This document shows positions 37,560-47,716 of a stretch of DNA of 64,000 nt, one piece after another. The stretch is from Linnemannia schmuckeri. Lineage: Eukaryota > Mortierellomycota > Mortierellomycetes > Mortierellales > Mortierellaceae. The notes beneath the pieces are model-generated. The model saw only the letters and a list, made by a program, of their open reading frames with translations. It had not been told where the DNA came from and did no database searches. How positions within the stretch are numbered: the first letter of the stretch is position 1; every line of letters begins with the position of its first letter. The position numbers and the translations under genes are program-made. The stretch spans positions 1,979,951 through 2,043,950 of the forward strand of contig JANATG010000011.1 in the NCBI GenBank assembly GCA_029449235.1. Direction: 5' to 3'.

Positions 37560-39123
37560 CTAACAGGCACATCCATTGGCGCCCTCGGCGTTGTTGGGGT
37601 TGTCCTGAATCTTGACATCAATGAGCTGGCTCTGGTTTGCGTCCGTGATTGTGTTCTCCATGCCCGGAAGTGCCTGAGCAATCTTTCGGAAGAGAGTCTT
37701 GACGTTGTGTCCAGCCTTAGCGCTGGTCTCGATGAACATGATGTTGAACTCCTTGGCCTTCTTCTCGCCCTCCTCGGCAGTGACCTGTCGCTTCTCGTTC
37801 AAGTCTGTCTTATTGCCGACCAGAACAATGATCACATCCGTGCCACGCTCTGCCCTGACATCATCAATCCACTTGGCCGTGTTCATGAACGAGTTGCGGT
37901 CTAATTGATCGTACAATGATATTCCGAGGTTAGTGAATGTTTTTTTTCTTCGTTGCTTTTGTACCGCTTATAAACGTTGTTACAAAGTATCCTGTGTTAT
38001 TGAAGATGAGCTGTTTTGCTTTGTCATTGCCAACTTTGCGCTTGGTTTGGTGAACATCGTGACAAAACGTATTCCATTGTAATAAGGATCCGCCTTTTGC
38101 TTATCCCTTGTTGACTTTGTGCTTGGTTTGATGAATGTTGTTAGGAAAAAGTATCCCGTGTATGTGATAAACATGTTTTGCGTTTGTTGTTGTTAAGTTG
38201 GCTGTGCATGCCAAACGTCCCAAACATAACCCCTTGAACCAGGACGAGGAGAAGGAGGAAAAAAAGAGCGAGGAATGTGCCCTATCTGTGTGTTACTTAC
38301 TGGTAATATCATAGACAACGACTGCTACGGACGAATCACGAATGTAACTGGGAATCAGACTACGGAAACGCTCCTATGTGATGATGATGATGGTGATGAT
38401 GGAAGTGTGGTTCAATGGTGTTAGCGAGGACGGAACGATCGCTTGGACAAGCCTCGAGAACGAAAGAATGAAAGATGGCGCCAAAAAGGGCCGATGGCTT
38501 ATCCAGAATGCAGTTCGATTGAGCACCATGGGTGTTGCAAGGTTAAGAAGAAAAAAAGGATGGCTTCACAAGGAAGAATAGAATGACGCCAAGGAGAATG
38601 GTTTATCCAACACCAGGTAGGTCGCGTTACCTGTCCAGCGGTGTCCCAGAGCTGCAGACGCACAGTTCTGTCCTCGAGGTACATTGTCTTTGACAGGAAG
38701 TCGATGCCAATGGTGGCCTATTAAGTCATACAATTAAGGGAGGGATGTCGTTAAGTGCTTGTCTATATCTGTCCCAGTCGAGGAATCCGATCAACCGAGG
38801 TGCAAGAGAATAGGGCTGGCTGTCTGTACCTGGTAGGTGTTGTCGAAAGTGTCATACATGAAGCGAGTGATAAGCGAGGTCTTGCCAACTATTAAAGAAA
38901 CAAACAACGTGGAGAAGGATATCATTGCGCGTATGTGTGTGAGAGCCAAATTGGAATATGAAGAAAAAAAGGGCCAAGAGCAATGAATGTCGAGAGCATG
39001 ATGTTGGTCGGTCGGAAGGGAAGGAATTGAGCAATGGGGATGATTGAGGTTACCACTCTGCTCGCCCAGGAAGACAAGCTTGAACTTGCGGAGGGGGTTT
39101 GAGAACTCCGGGTTGGTGGCCAT
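37560..39123 (-). CDS. YPT6: Rab6/Ypt6-family small GTPase
   Basis: Five exons: 39123-39054, 38888-38830, 38717-38631, 38373-38301, 37900-37560; 209 residues. Regulates retrograde endosome-Golgi and intra-Golgi transport. GTPase motifs in order: [16 protein letters not shown] (P-loop, split by intron 1), [16 protein letters not shown] (effector region typical of Rab6), [20 protein letters not shown] (switch II), VGNKTDL (NKxD) and ETSAKAG (SAK). The C terminus ends NGCAC, a CxC signal for double geranylgeranylation. Length matches Rab6 (about 208). The last intron (38300-37901, 400 bp) is unusually long and contains three diverged copies of an ~80-bp unit. It is divergent from HSP60 over a 783-bp spacer. 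Confidence 0.95.
37970..38210. repeat. Three diverged ~80-bp tandem units inside a Rab6 intron
   Basis: Starts near 37970, 38051 and 38130. Shared landmarks: a GTTGTTA/ATCGTGA start, AAAGTATCC-like block, a TTTTGC block, and the ending CTTTGYGCTTGGTTTGRTG (in units 1 and 2). Roughly 60-70% similar by eye. Confidence 0.55.
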
Positions 39124-39335
39124 GTTATGTGCGTGTGTGTTGGGAAAGAGAGATGGATGAGGATGAGGGAAAGGAAAGAAGGAGAGGTGGGGGGCAACAA
39201 CAACAGCGAAAAGAGGGACGGATGATGAAAGAAAGAGAAGGAAGAAATGACGGGGGTGATGAATTCACCAAAAAAAAGAACAAAAATAAAAAAAAAATGA
39301 GCGCAAGGCACGGCACACAGGTGCAAGCAGATTCA

Positions 39336-39347
39336 GGTTAGGGTTAG
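39336..39347 (+). promoter_or_regulatory. Telobox-like TTAGGG dimer
   Basis: GGTTAGGGTTAG. In yeasts and other fungi, TTAGGG dimers in promoters bind Tbf1/Myb-type telobox factors. Its function here is inferred. It differs from the T6AGGG array at the right end of the window. Confidence 0.35.
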
Positions 39348-39756
39348 AACTCGCTTGCCGCACCCACACATACACACGCATACACACACACAGAGAGAGA
39401 GGAGGAATAGTGACAGCCCTGCAACCTACAGCCAGCGTGACATTTTGATCCCATCGATACACATATCCACACATTAGTCTATAGACTATACCAATGCCTA
39501 GTGACATGATCTGCAAGAAGGCTATACTTGCTAACTGTGATAGCGTTACGAATCTCCACTTCTTGTTCACCACCTTCACGTCAAAAGGCCATGGCCAAAG
39601 AAGGTGAACCAGGTCCTCGTTCTCTCTCCAATGAAAAAAGATTGAGAGAGAGAGTCAGTCACACATCCAAGAAAGAAAGAAGAAAACTCCGGTGGCTTGT
39701 CTCACCGCCCATTGGTCGCGCTGCTACGGGTGTGCCTGTCTTGATGTGTGTCCAGA

Positions 39757-39782
39757 CTTTTCCAGAACACCCTCTGGAAAAG
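39757..39782. promoter_or_regulatory. Candidate heat-shock element of HSP60
   Basis: Perfect inverted repeat CTTTTCCAGA / TCTGGAAAAG with a 6-bp spacer, 125 bp before the HSP60 start codon. It includes TTCCAGAA (39760-39767), the TTCnnGAA core of an Hsf1 site, and a further GAA at 39777-39779. Third and fourth pentamers are imperfect, so it would be a gapped HSE. Confidence 0.5.
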
Positions 39783-39906
39783 AAAAAAGGACTATTTGAG
39801 TGTCTCCTTCCCTTCCGAAGACACGCCCCTCTTTTCTTTCTTGTTCTTTTCTTTGATCTCCACTTTCTTGCATCAAATACTCAAGAGGACACACCCTTAC
39901 ACAACC

Positions 39907-42167
39907 ATGCTCTCCTTCTCTCGTGCTCTCAAGGCAAAGGCCCCCATCGCCCGCCAGGCATCTGCCGCCATCACCATGCCCTCGCGCCTCGCAAACACCC
40001 GTCTCTACTCCTCCCACAAGGAGATCAACTTTGGAATCGAGGGCCGCGCAAAGCTCCTCAAGGGCGTTGAGGTTCTCGCAAAGGCCGTTGCCGTCACCCT
40101 TGGCCCCAAGGGTCGCCACGTCCTCATCGCTCAGCCCTACGGCACCCCCAAGATCACCAAGGTAACCTTAGTATACATATTGTCGCCACACGCATGGATC
40201 GGGTTCACTATAGCCTCGTCTGTGGGACGCATACCGTGGGAGCGTTTTCTCTGTTGTAATGGAATCACACAGATCGGGTTCAATATAGATAGGAGCGCAC
40301 CGTGGGAGCGTACTCGATCTCTTACTTTACTGCGCAGATCAATTATGGCTACCTTCAAGTACCAGTTATCGGCCGAGTCCCGATCTTACTCATACTCGGC
40401 TCTTAACGTTCTCCATTGTGCTTCTTATCGTCCAAATAGGATGGTGTCACTGTTGCAAAGTCGATCACTCTCGAGGACCCCTTCGAGAACCTCGGAGCCA
40501 AGTAAGTACACGGGCAAGTGGCTCTCATATGCAAGCATGAAGTAGTCAGAAGCAGATACTAATGACACATCAAAAATACATATACCTTCATCAATATAGG
40601 TTGATCCAGGATGTTGCTAACAAGACCAACGAGACCGCTGGTGACGGTACCACCACCGCCACCGTTTTGACCCGCGCCATCTTTGCCGAGGGTGTCAAGA
40701 ATGTCGCTGCTGGATGCAACCCCATGGACTTGCGCAAGGGTGTCCAGATGGCCGTTGATGCCATTGTCGAGTTCTTGCGCGAGAACAAGCGCGAGATCAC
40801 CACCACTCAGGAGATTGCTCAGGTCGGAACCATCTCTGCCAACGGCGACAAGGCCATCGGAAACTTGTTGGCCCAGGCCATGGAGAAGGTCGGCAAGGAG
40901 GGTGTCATCACAGTCAAGGACGGCAAGACCACCGAGGATGAGCTCGAGATCACCGAAGGTATGCGCTTCGACCGCGGTTATATCTCCCCCTACTTTGTCA
41001 CCGATACCAAGACCCAGAAGGTTGAGTTCGAGAAGCCCTTGATTCTCTTGTCGGAGAAGAAGATTTCGATCCTCCAGGATATCCTTCCCGCCCTCGAGGC
41101 TGCCGCTACCCAGCGCCGCCCCCTCCTCATCATCGCCGAGGACATTGATGGCGAGGCTTTGGCTGCTACCATCCTTAACAAGCTCCGCGGTCAGTTGCAG
41201 GTTGCTGCCGTCAAGGCCCCCGGCTTTGGTGACAACCGCAAGTCGATCCTGGGCGATCTCGCTACCTTGACCGGAGGTGTTGTCTTTTCCGACGAGCTCG
41301 ATGTCAAGTTGGAGCGTTTGACTCCCGATCTTTTGGGAACTATTGGTTCGATCTCAATCACCAAGGAGGACACCATCTTGAACGGCACTGGTGCTGGTTC
41401 CAACGAGGCCATTGCCCAGCGCTGCGAGCAGCTCCGCTCTTTGATTGCTGACCCTGGCACCTCGGACTATGAGCGTGAGAAGTTGGAGGAGCGCCTTGCC
41501 CGCCTCAGCTCGGGTGTTGCCATTATCCGTGTCGGAGGTCAGAGTGAAGTCGAGGTCGGCGAGAAGAAGGACAGGTAAGATTCTTACAATATTTTGAGTT
41601 TTGAAAGGATTTCTTGCATTTTGAGCAAAAAAAAAGAGGAGGACGACGGACAATGACTAATCTTCTATTGTGTTCCATCATTTCTGCTTTAGAATCGTTG
41701 ATGCCTTGAATGCCACCAAGTGTGCTGTTGATAGCGGTGTCCTCCCCGGTGGTGGTACCGCCTTGCTCAAGTCGCTCAAGGTCCTCGATTCCTTGAAGGG
41801 TGAGAACTTTGACCAGCAGCTCGGAATCAACATCATCCGTTCGGCCATCCAGGTTCCCTCCAAGACCATTGTTGCCAACGCCGGAGGAGAAGGTGCTGTT
41901 GTCATTGCCAAGATTGTCGAGAGCGAGAACTTCCAGTACGGTTACGATGCCTCGAACGGCGAGTACGGTGACATGTACGCTCGCGGTGTTTTGGACCCCT
42001 TCAAGGTCGTTGTCACTGGTTTGAAGGATGCTGCCGGTGTTGCTTCCTTGTTGAGCACCTCCGAGGCAATGATTGTCGATGCCCCCAGCGGCGATAAGGG
42101 ACCCATGGGCGGTATGGGCGGTATGGGCGGCATGGGCGGCATGGGTGGCATGGGTGGTATGATGTAA
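39907..42167 (+). CDS. HSP60: Mitochondrial chaperonin HSP60 (GroEL type)
   Basis: Four exons: 39907-40161, 40440-40501, 40600-41574, 41693-42167; 588 residues. Folds matrix proteins after import as a double-heptamer with HSP10. N terminus is rich in Arg/Ala/Ser without acids up to RLYSSHKEINFG, a typical mitochondrial presequence; mature protein likely starts near residue 38. Group I chaperonin motifs: VAVTLGPKGRHVLI, DGVTVAKSITLEDPFENLGA, NETAGDGTTTATVL (ATP-binding/catalytic Asp), EKVGKEGVITVKDG, GMRFDRGYISPYF, and a C-terminal GGMGGMGG repeat ending MM. Length agrees with fungal HSP60 (about 570-590). Intron 1 (278 bp) carries a duplicated ~80-bp segment. Codon choice is biased to C/G-ending codons, as expected for high expression. 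Confidence 0.98.
40186..40330. repeat. Duplicated ~80-bp segment in HSP60 intron 1
   Basis: Two copies starting near 40186 and 40268 share GATCGGGTTCA, a TATAG block and CCGTGGGAGCGT. Divergent between these blocks. Confidence 0.5.
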
Positions 42168-42608
42168 AAACGTTTTCTCTGTATAAATCTCTCTTTCGCA
42201 AAATAAATACACATTAGAATATTACAAGTTATTCATCATGTCAATCCGTGTGTCCCTTTCATCGCATCATGGATATCCATCCATTCTGTTGTCCTTACCC
42301 CTTTGAGTTTGAGCAATGCCTCCTCCTTCCCCGTCTCTGAAAGAGGTAAGCATTAGCGTGAAATTTGAGATTTTGATTTTAGAAGAGTGGGGTTGGATCG
42401 CGCTAAGCCACACATCAACAAAAGGGCCTCTGTTCTCCCTCTTGACCGTCCCTCCCTTCCACCGTCCCTTCGTCTTAAATTGGCAACTTTTTACTTCTTG
42501 ACCTTTCTCAACCTCAACCCAGTGCTTCTTGCCTTTTTTCTGCACCCGATCCACTTTTTCCGAACCCCCCTCACTCTCGCCTACGAAGCACCCATCTACA
42601 CATTCACA
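42168..42608. promoter_or_regulatory. HSP60 to PAM16 spacer
   Basis: 441 bp on one strand: AATAAA-type signals near 42203 after the HSP60 stop, then the pyrimidine-rich PAM16 leader. No other feature seen. Confidence 0.4.
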
Positions 42609-43626
42609 ATGGTAACAGCAGCAACAACTAACAAGCAACAATTAACAAGCAACAATTATCAACAACCACAACACCCAGCATGCAACAGCAGCAGCATCAC
42701 ATTCATACACATACGTACATCGGAACGCACAGGAACGACCTTGTCTAACAAGCACTTCATCGCCTCCCAACACCTTCTATGACGTTCAATGGCCCTTTTT
42801 GTCCCTTCTCACATTCACCACTTGCAAATAGGAGTGTATCTTCTTTTATTTAACACAACTTATCTCCCTCTTCACTGCTTCTTAGGCTGGTCGTGTTATT
42901 GCTCAAATTATCGTTATGGGATCCCAGATTGTCGGCAAGGCCTTCATGGAAGCCTACCGACAAGCCGCTGCCAGTACGTCTTGCCACTACTGTTGATGAG
43001 TTCCTCTTGTTTCGGAAGAGGGGCGTATTAATTGGACAATTCGAGACATGCAGGAGTATACATGGACTATGCTGACTGGAATTATATACAATTTAACTTT
43101 TTGCATGTAGACGCTGCCAAGAACGGTGGACATCATGCGGCCAAGAATGGCTCTGGTGGATCAAAGGCTGCTGCTGCTGACGCTGTCACTCGCAAGACTG
43201 GTATGAGCGTTGATGAGGCCATGAACATCTTGAACATTACCAAGGAGGCTGACTTGGCCAAGATTGTCAAGGTACGGATGGATCATCATTGGACATGTTC
43301 TTTGCATTGATATTGACGGTTAAAGAACAATGGTATGGATATTCAACGTTATGTGAATCATTTATCACCTGTCAACTTTTTTTTAGAACTACCAACATTT
43401 GCACAAGGTGAACGACAAGGCGGTCGGTGGATCATTTTACTTGCAGTCCAAGGTCGTTCGTGCCAAGGAGCGCTTGGAGATGGAGTGGGCTGCAGAAGGA
43501 AACCCCATCAAGATTGAACCAGAGGCACCAGCAGCGCCAGCAGAAGGAGCAGGGGCAGCAACGGAAGGATCAAAATCGACCTCTGCATCATCATCACAGC
43601 CCCCCTCCGGAGACAAGCAGGCCTAA
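42609..43626 (+). CDS. PAM16: PAM16/TIM16, J-like subunit of the mitochondrial import motor
   Basis: Predicted exons 42609-42611, 42886-42973, 43111-43271, 43387-43626; 163 residues. Pam16 binds Pam18 and restrains its stimulation of mtHsp70 at the TIM23 channel in the inner membrane. The conserved N terminus AGRVIAQIIVMGSQIVGKAF and EAYRQAAA is followed by an Ala/Gly/Lys linker, then the J-like domain SVDEAMNILNI, GGSFYLQSKVVRAKERLE; the HPD tripeptide of true J proteins is absent, as is normal for Pam16. The family begins MA(H)R...; that start is obtained only if ATG at 42609 is spliced straight to GCTGGTCGT at 42886, giving an exon with one coding codon (donor GTAACA, acceptor TTAG). A downstream start at the internal Met would lose the first ten conserved residues. 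The tail is Ala/Pro/Ser-rich. Confidence 0.9.
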
Positions 43627-44246
43627 GAATCCGAAGTGGAGGAACGAGCACATCGCACACGCGGCGTCATCCAAATTGTGTGTATTGTGTGTGTTTAAGA
43701 GAGAGAGCGTTATGAACACTGCTCATGACGCAAGATAAGAGAAGACGGATGCGAGATGGTGGGAAATAGCCGGACGTCGTTCTCAAAGAAACAACCTACC
43801 TTTATTTTTTTTGTGTCATCTTGCGCCATCCAGCCAACGTAATCATACATGTAGAAAACAACCAAATAGAGACATTTTGCACAATACACAAGTCGTTTGA
43901 TCGTATCTTGATTCTTGCTGGCTAGTCTGCACAGCGAATTCATTCATGAACAGTTGAACGTCGTCAAGATCGATTGTTTTCAATCGTGCACGGGGTCTTT
44001 CAACCCTTGCAACGACGTTTTAATAGAATGCAAGAACGTGAGAAAATAAGAATAAATAGACAAAAAAAACACAATAAATCCTAAGTGACAGAAGAGCCTG
44101 ACAACGACACAAAGTCATATAGACTTGGATTGTTCTCGGTATCAGTGACAGTTAAAAACTGATAGTTGTCAAGTGAAAAACAAATCAAAAGAGATCCTTT
44201 TCTTTTTTATTTTGACGGTTGGTTATGATACAGGATGGAGACGCAT
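43627..44246. other. Convergent spacer PAM16 / EF-1 beta
   Basis: 620 bp holding both 3' UTRs. No gene recognised; a T-rich run at 43801-43810. Confidence 0.4.
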
Positions 44247-45586
44247 TTAGATCTTCTGCATGGCAGCCATGTCCATGGACTGGATGTAATCCTCACCCTC
44301 CATGATCTTCTCCTCGAGGACATCGAGAGAGACGAGCTCATCCTCAATGACACAGTTGATCTGGAGCTTCTTGATACCGTAACCGATAGGGACGAGCTTG
44401 GACTGACCCCACAAGAGACCGGGCATTTCGATGGCGCGGACGTGAGCCTCAAGAGCGGCCATGTCGGTCTCATCATCCCAAGGCTTAACGTCGAGGGTGC
44501 ACATGGACTTGGCGATGGTCTTGGGCTTGCCGGCCTTCTTGGCGGCGTACTCAGCAAGACGCTGCTGCTTGATCTTCTCGGCCTCCTCATCGACCTCCTC
44601 GTCGTCAGAGCCGAAAAGATCGACATCCTCATCATCCTCCTCAGCAGCGGCAGCGGGGGCAGCGGCGGCGGAGGCACCCCTATTAAAAATAGATGAAAAA
44701 CGATTGAAGCACAAAAGGACACTTAGGAGCCTGGTATTCTCATGAGCTGCGGCAAGGGTGCAAGATTGGTGACGCAACATGACACGGAATAAGCCTTATC
44801 TATTCCATATCAAGGATACGAACAGATTTTTTTTGAAAAAATCAAGTCGACTTACTTAGCGGCGAGACCCTTGACCTCGGCGATGTGCTTGTACCAGCGG
44901 GCAGCGTGGGGGTAAGCAGCCTCGTTGGGGCCTTCGGTCAAGGCGTTGAAGACCTCGGTGTCCTTGTCAGAGACCTCATAACTATAGTACGTTAAAAAAG
45001 AGAATAGGATTAAATTGGTTAGTCGTTTGGACTGAGTAAGTTGAGCCTTTGACTCAAGTTAAATGGAAGGCCTGAAAAAGTACGGGCGCTGTAATAAATA
45101 TCCGTGTATGCGGAAGGGTCGCCAATAAAGACGCGTCTGTCAGTCATGCGCTCAACCCAAGAAAGGGAAAAGGCGGAAAAGGCGGACAAGGCTAACAAAG
45201 AAAAAGATATTTCCCATGGTCTCTCACTCCCCCTCTGTAGAGCAACAACTATCGACTGCCAGGCGTAGCAGCCGCGGTTGTTTTAAATCACATCACTTTT
45301 GTGATCGAGAGACTAAAAGAGATGAACGTGTTTCTCGCTTCCTTTGCTTTAGTTCTTGTTGGTGGATCCCGATTCTTGTTATTATTATTTTTTTTTCTTC
45401 GTTCTCATGAGTATATGAACTGGAGTTGGAGTCGAGTCCTGAGATAAATAGATAGAGGAGTGGGTGGTAGCTTTTGTTGGTGTTGGTTGTATTTGCTAAG
45501 ATAACTTACCCGGCAACGTAGGAGCGAGCCTCGAAGAGGGAGTTGAGGAGGGTGAAGGCCAAAGGAGTAGCAAAAGAGACAGACAT
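44247..45586 (-). CDS. EFB1: Translation elongation factor 1-beta (eEF1B alpha)
   Basis: Three exons: 45586-45510, 44981-44856, 44679-44247; 211 residues. GDP/GTP exchange factor for eEF1A on cytosolic ribosomes. The N-terminal GST-C-like helical part (LLNSLFEARSYVAGYEVSDKD ... split here; then AARWYKHIAEVKGLAAKG) is followed by an Ala-rich hinge, the acidic EEDDEDVDLFGSDDEE stretch containing the DLFGSD casein-kinase-type site, and the C-terminal exchange domain: KSMCTLDVKPWDDETDM, GLLWGQSKLVPIGYGIKKLQ, NCVIEDELVSLD, ending QSMDMAAMQKI. Length matches fungal EF-1 beta. It is divergent from the MMTAG2-like gene over 438 bp. Intron 1 (528 bp) is long, as is common in highly expressed translation genes of fungi. 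Confidence 0.96.
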
Positions 45587-46024
45587 GGTTGGATGATCAA
45601 AGGGTGTAGGGGATGAAGGAGAAGAAGAAGAAAAAAGAAGAACAAAGAAAAAAATTTCTACTTCAAAAGGGGACGGACTCTGCTAGAGAGGGCTTCACAC
45701 TGAGAGGAGTGGCAAAAAAAGATAAACATAAACAAAAAAAAGGGGGTCATCCACACCGTGTAAGATACGCACTTCTCACGTACACTCCTGTTTTGCACTC
45801 TTTGCTACTCTTCTCGCCCCTTCTATTCCACGTACACACACTCACACACACACCACTTCTCTCCCTCATATTCAACTGAGTGTTTCTTATTCTTGCTCAC
45901 CTCCTCCTTCGCTCTTACTTCGTAGCCGCGCCACCACTTTTTTTTTTTACTTTTTTCAAGTCAAGTTCAACCACTTCGCACTCACACTCATATCAACAAC
46001 AGCCAGGCAGGCTAAGTAGCACTT
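45587..46024. promoter_or_regulatory. Divergent promoter EF-1 beta / MMTAG2-like
   Basis: 438 bp with CT-rich and CA-rich segments on the + strand and a short T-run near 45940. No classical TATA box identified. Confidence 0.45.
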
Positions 46025-47383
46025 ATGTTCCATCCAACTCGAGGAGGTAAAACTGGATGTCAATCACAACTGAATGAAAAGCATCACCCTTTGCATCTAT
46101 TCTATTCCCTTCACTAATCAACAACTCTACACATGCACTTGCATCAATAGGCACGCGCGGAGGTCAGGACCAGTTCAAGTGGGAGGACGTTAAGGAGGAC
46201 AAGCACAGGGAAAACTACCTTGGAAACTCGTTACTAGCACCGGTAGGACGGTGGCAAAAGGGGCGCGATCTGACCTGGTACGCCAAGGACAACAGTGGCT
46301 CCTCCGATGTAGACAGCCAACTGGCCAAAAAGCAGGCAGACATCCAGAGTATCAAGGATGCTGAAGCAGAAGCCATGGCCGAAGCCTTGTAAGTCACTGG
46401 CCTACAATCGATTTAACACTCTTAGATTAAAATTGACGTTGGTATCTTCGCTAACACTTTTATATCGACAACTTTGTAGGGGGTATAAGACAAAGCGAAA
46501 GAAGGAGACCAATGTCAGCGAGAAGGAGCTTTCATCCGCCATCAGCAAGACAAAGGCCGGCATACCGGACGAACACGACGACAGCCTCAAGGAATCATCA
46601 TCAGTCCAGGGCCTTGGATTCAAGTAAGCTATCATCTGGTCTCTCCGTTTATCTGACTATTAGTATTAAAGACCCTTTTGTAACACTTCGTTCATAATCC
46701 TTTTTCATTATAGCAAGAGACAAGGAGTCCTGTCGGGAGCCAACTCTGTTAATATTCCAAAGGGAGCACCTAATCGAACAGGAACTGTCCCCTTGGTGCC
46801 CTTGATCCCCAATACCCACACACGGACTGCGCCGAAGGAGAAAGAGAGTCAAAGGACCAAGGAAAGTCATTCGTCTCACCGACACCGCGATTCGGCTAGA
46901 GATGATCGGGATCGACACAGCAGACGCAGGAGAAGCAGTCGAAGCGCCAGTCCTTCCCACAAACACAGAAGCGATCGTAATCGCGGCCGCGAGAGAAGTA
47001 GAAGCCGCACTAGAGACCAGGATCATGAATGGAAGAGCAGGCGTCATCGTGATCTAAGCAGGAGCAAGAGTCGGTCGAAGGAAAGGGAGAGTGGCCACCT
47101 CAAATCTAAAAGTAACCGTCGCACCGAGGATAAACGATCGAGGCGTGAGAGCCGGAGCAGGAGCGACAGTCGAGAGCGACACTCATCAAGGACTGAGGCT
47201 AAGGACCACGACAAGCGTGACCATCGGTCCAGTCGTCGGGACAAGCGCGAGTCTGACCGAGGACGATCTGAGCGGAAACGGTCGACTGCTGATGTTGATC
47301 GTAGCAGATCTCGTAGCAGGACACGTCGCCAACGAAGCCCTAGTCCGTCTGCCCGTGATTCCACAAACAAACGCGCCAATTAG
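46025..47383 (+). CDS. MMTAG2 (C1orf35)-like protein with RS-rich tail
   Basis: Four exons: 46025-46046, 46151-46388, 46480-46623, 46714-47383; 357 residues. The N terminus (MFHPTRGGTRGGQDQFKWED, then KEDKHRENYLGNSLLAPVGR and WQKGRDLTWYAK) matches the conserved block of multiple-myeloma tumor-associated protein 2. That block was later recognised as a small conserved domain of uncertain function in eukaryotes. QGLGFKNK and LSGANSVNIPKGAPNR follow. The last ~180 residues are Arg/Ser/Asp/His repeats typical of splicing-associated RS proteins, so a nuclear, spliceosome-related role is plausible but inferred. The conserved GG...GGQDQF motif is created only by splicing the 22-nt first coding exon, supporting the start. 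Confidence 0.85.
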
Positions 47384-47583
47384 TAAACGATGCGGCATTT
47401 CATAAACCAATGAACAACCATTGAGTGTCCGTCTCTATCAATTGTCGCTTTTCCTTCTTCCGCGGACCTTCTCTGTCGTACCCCTCTCCTCATTTTGCAC
47501 TGTTTTTTCATAGGCTCTACCATACCCTCTTTGTCATGCCTGTCGCTTCAATTCTTTGTGCGCTTTTCATTCGGTGCATAAAT

Positions 47584-47623
<40 letters not shown>

Positions 47624-47716
47624 ACGCAAACTCCTTGCCACCAAGTTAAAATCCGTGTTGCCTCCATTTGCTCCTCCCAATCCAACCCTTCTCTTTCCTT
47701 TTCTTCTTCCTTTACA
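47384..47716. promoter_or_regulatory. Spacer with long poly-T
   Basis: 333 bp upstream of the MerT/HMA-like gene, including about 35 consecutive T at 47586-47621. No other site recognised. Confidence 0.4.

Larger units (their letters stand above)
39124..39906. promoter_or_regulatory. Divergent Rab6/HSP60 promoter region
   Basis: 783 bp. Contains a GGTTAGGGTTAG telobox-like sequence at 39336-39347 and a perfect 10-bp inverted repeat at 39757-39782 resembling a heat-shock element nearer HSP60. CA/GA-type microsatellite at 39362-39402. No clear TATA box. Confidence 0.55.

Noticed and set aside
46793..47383. Separate 196-residue SR protein starting at 46793
   Set aside because: It is the last exon of the four-exon MMTAG2-like gene; splicing joins it to the conserved N terminus.
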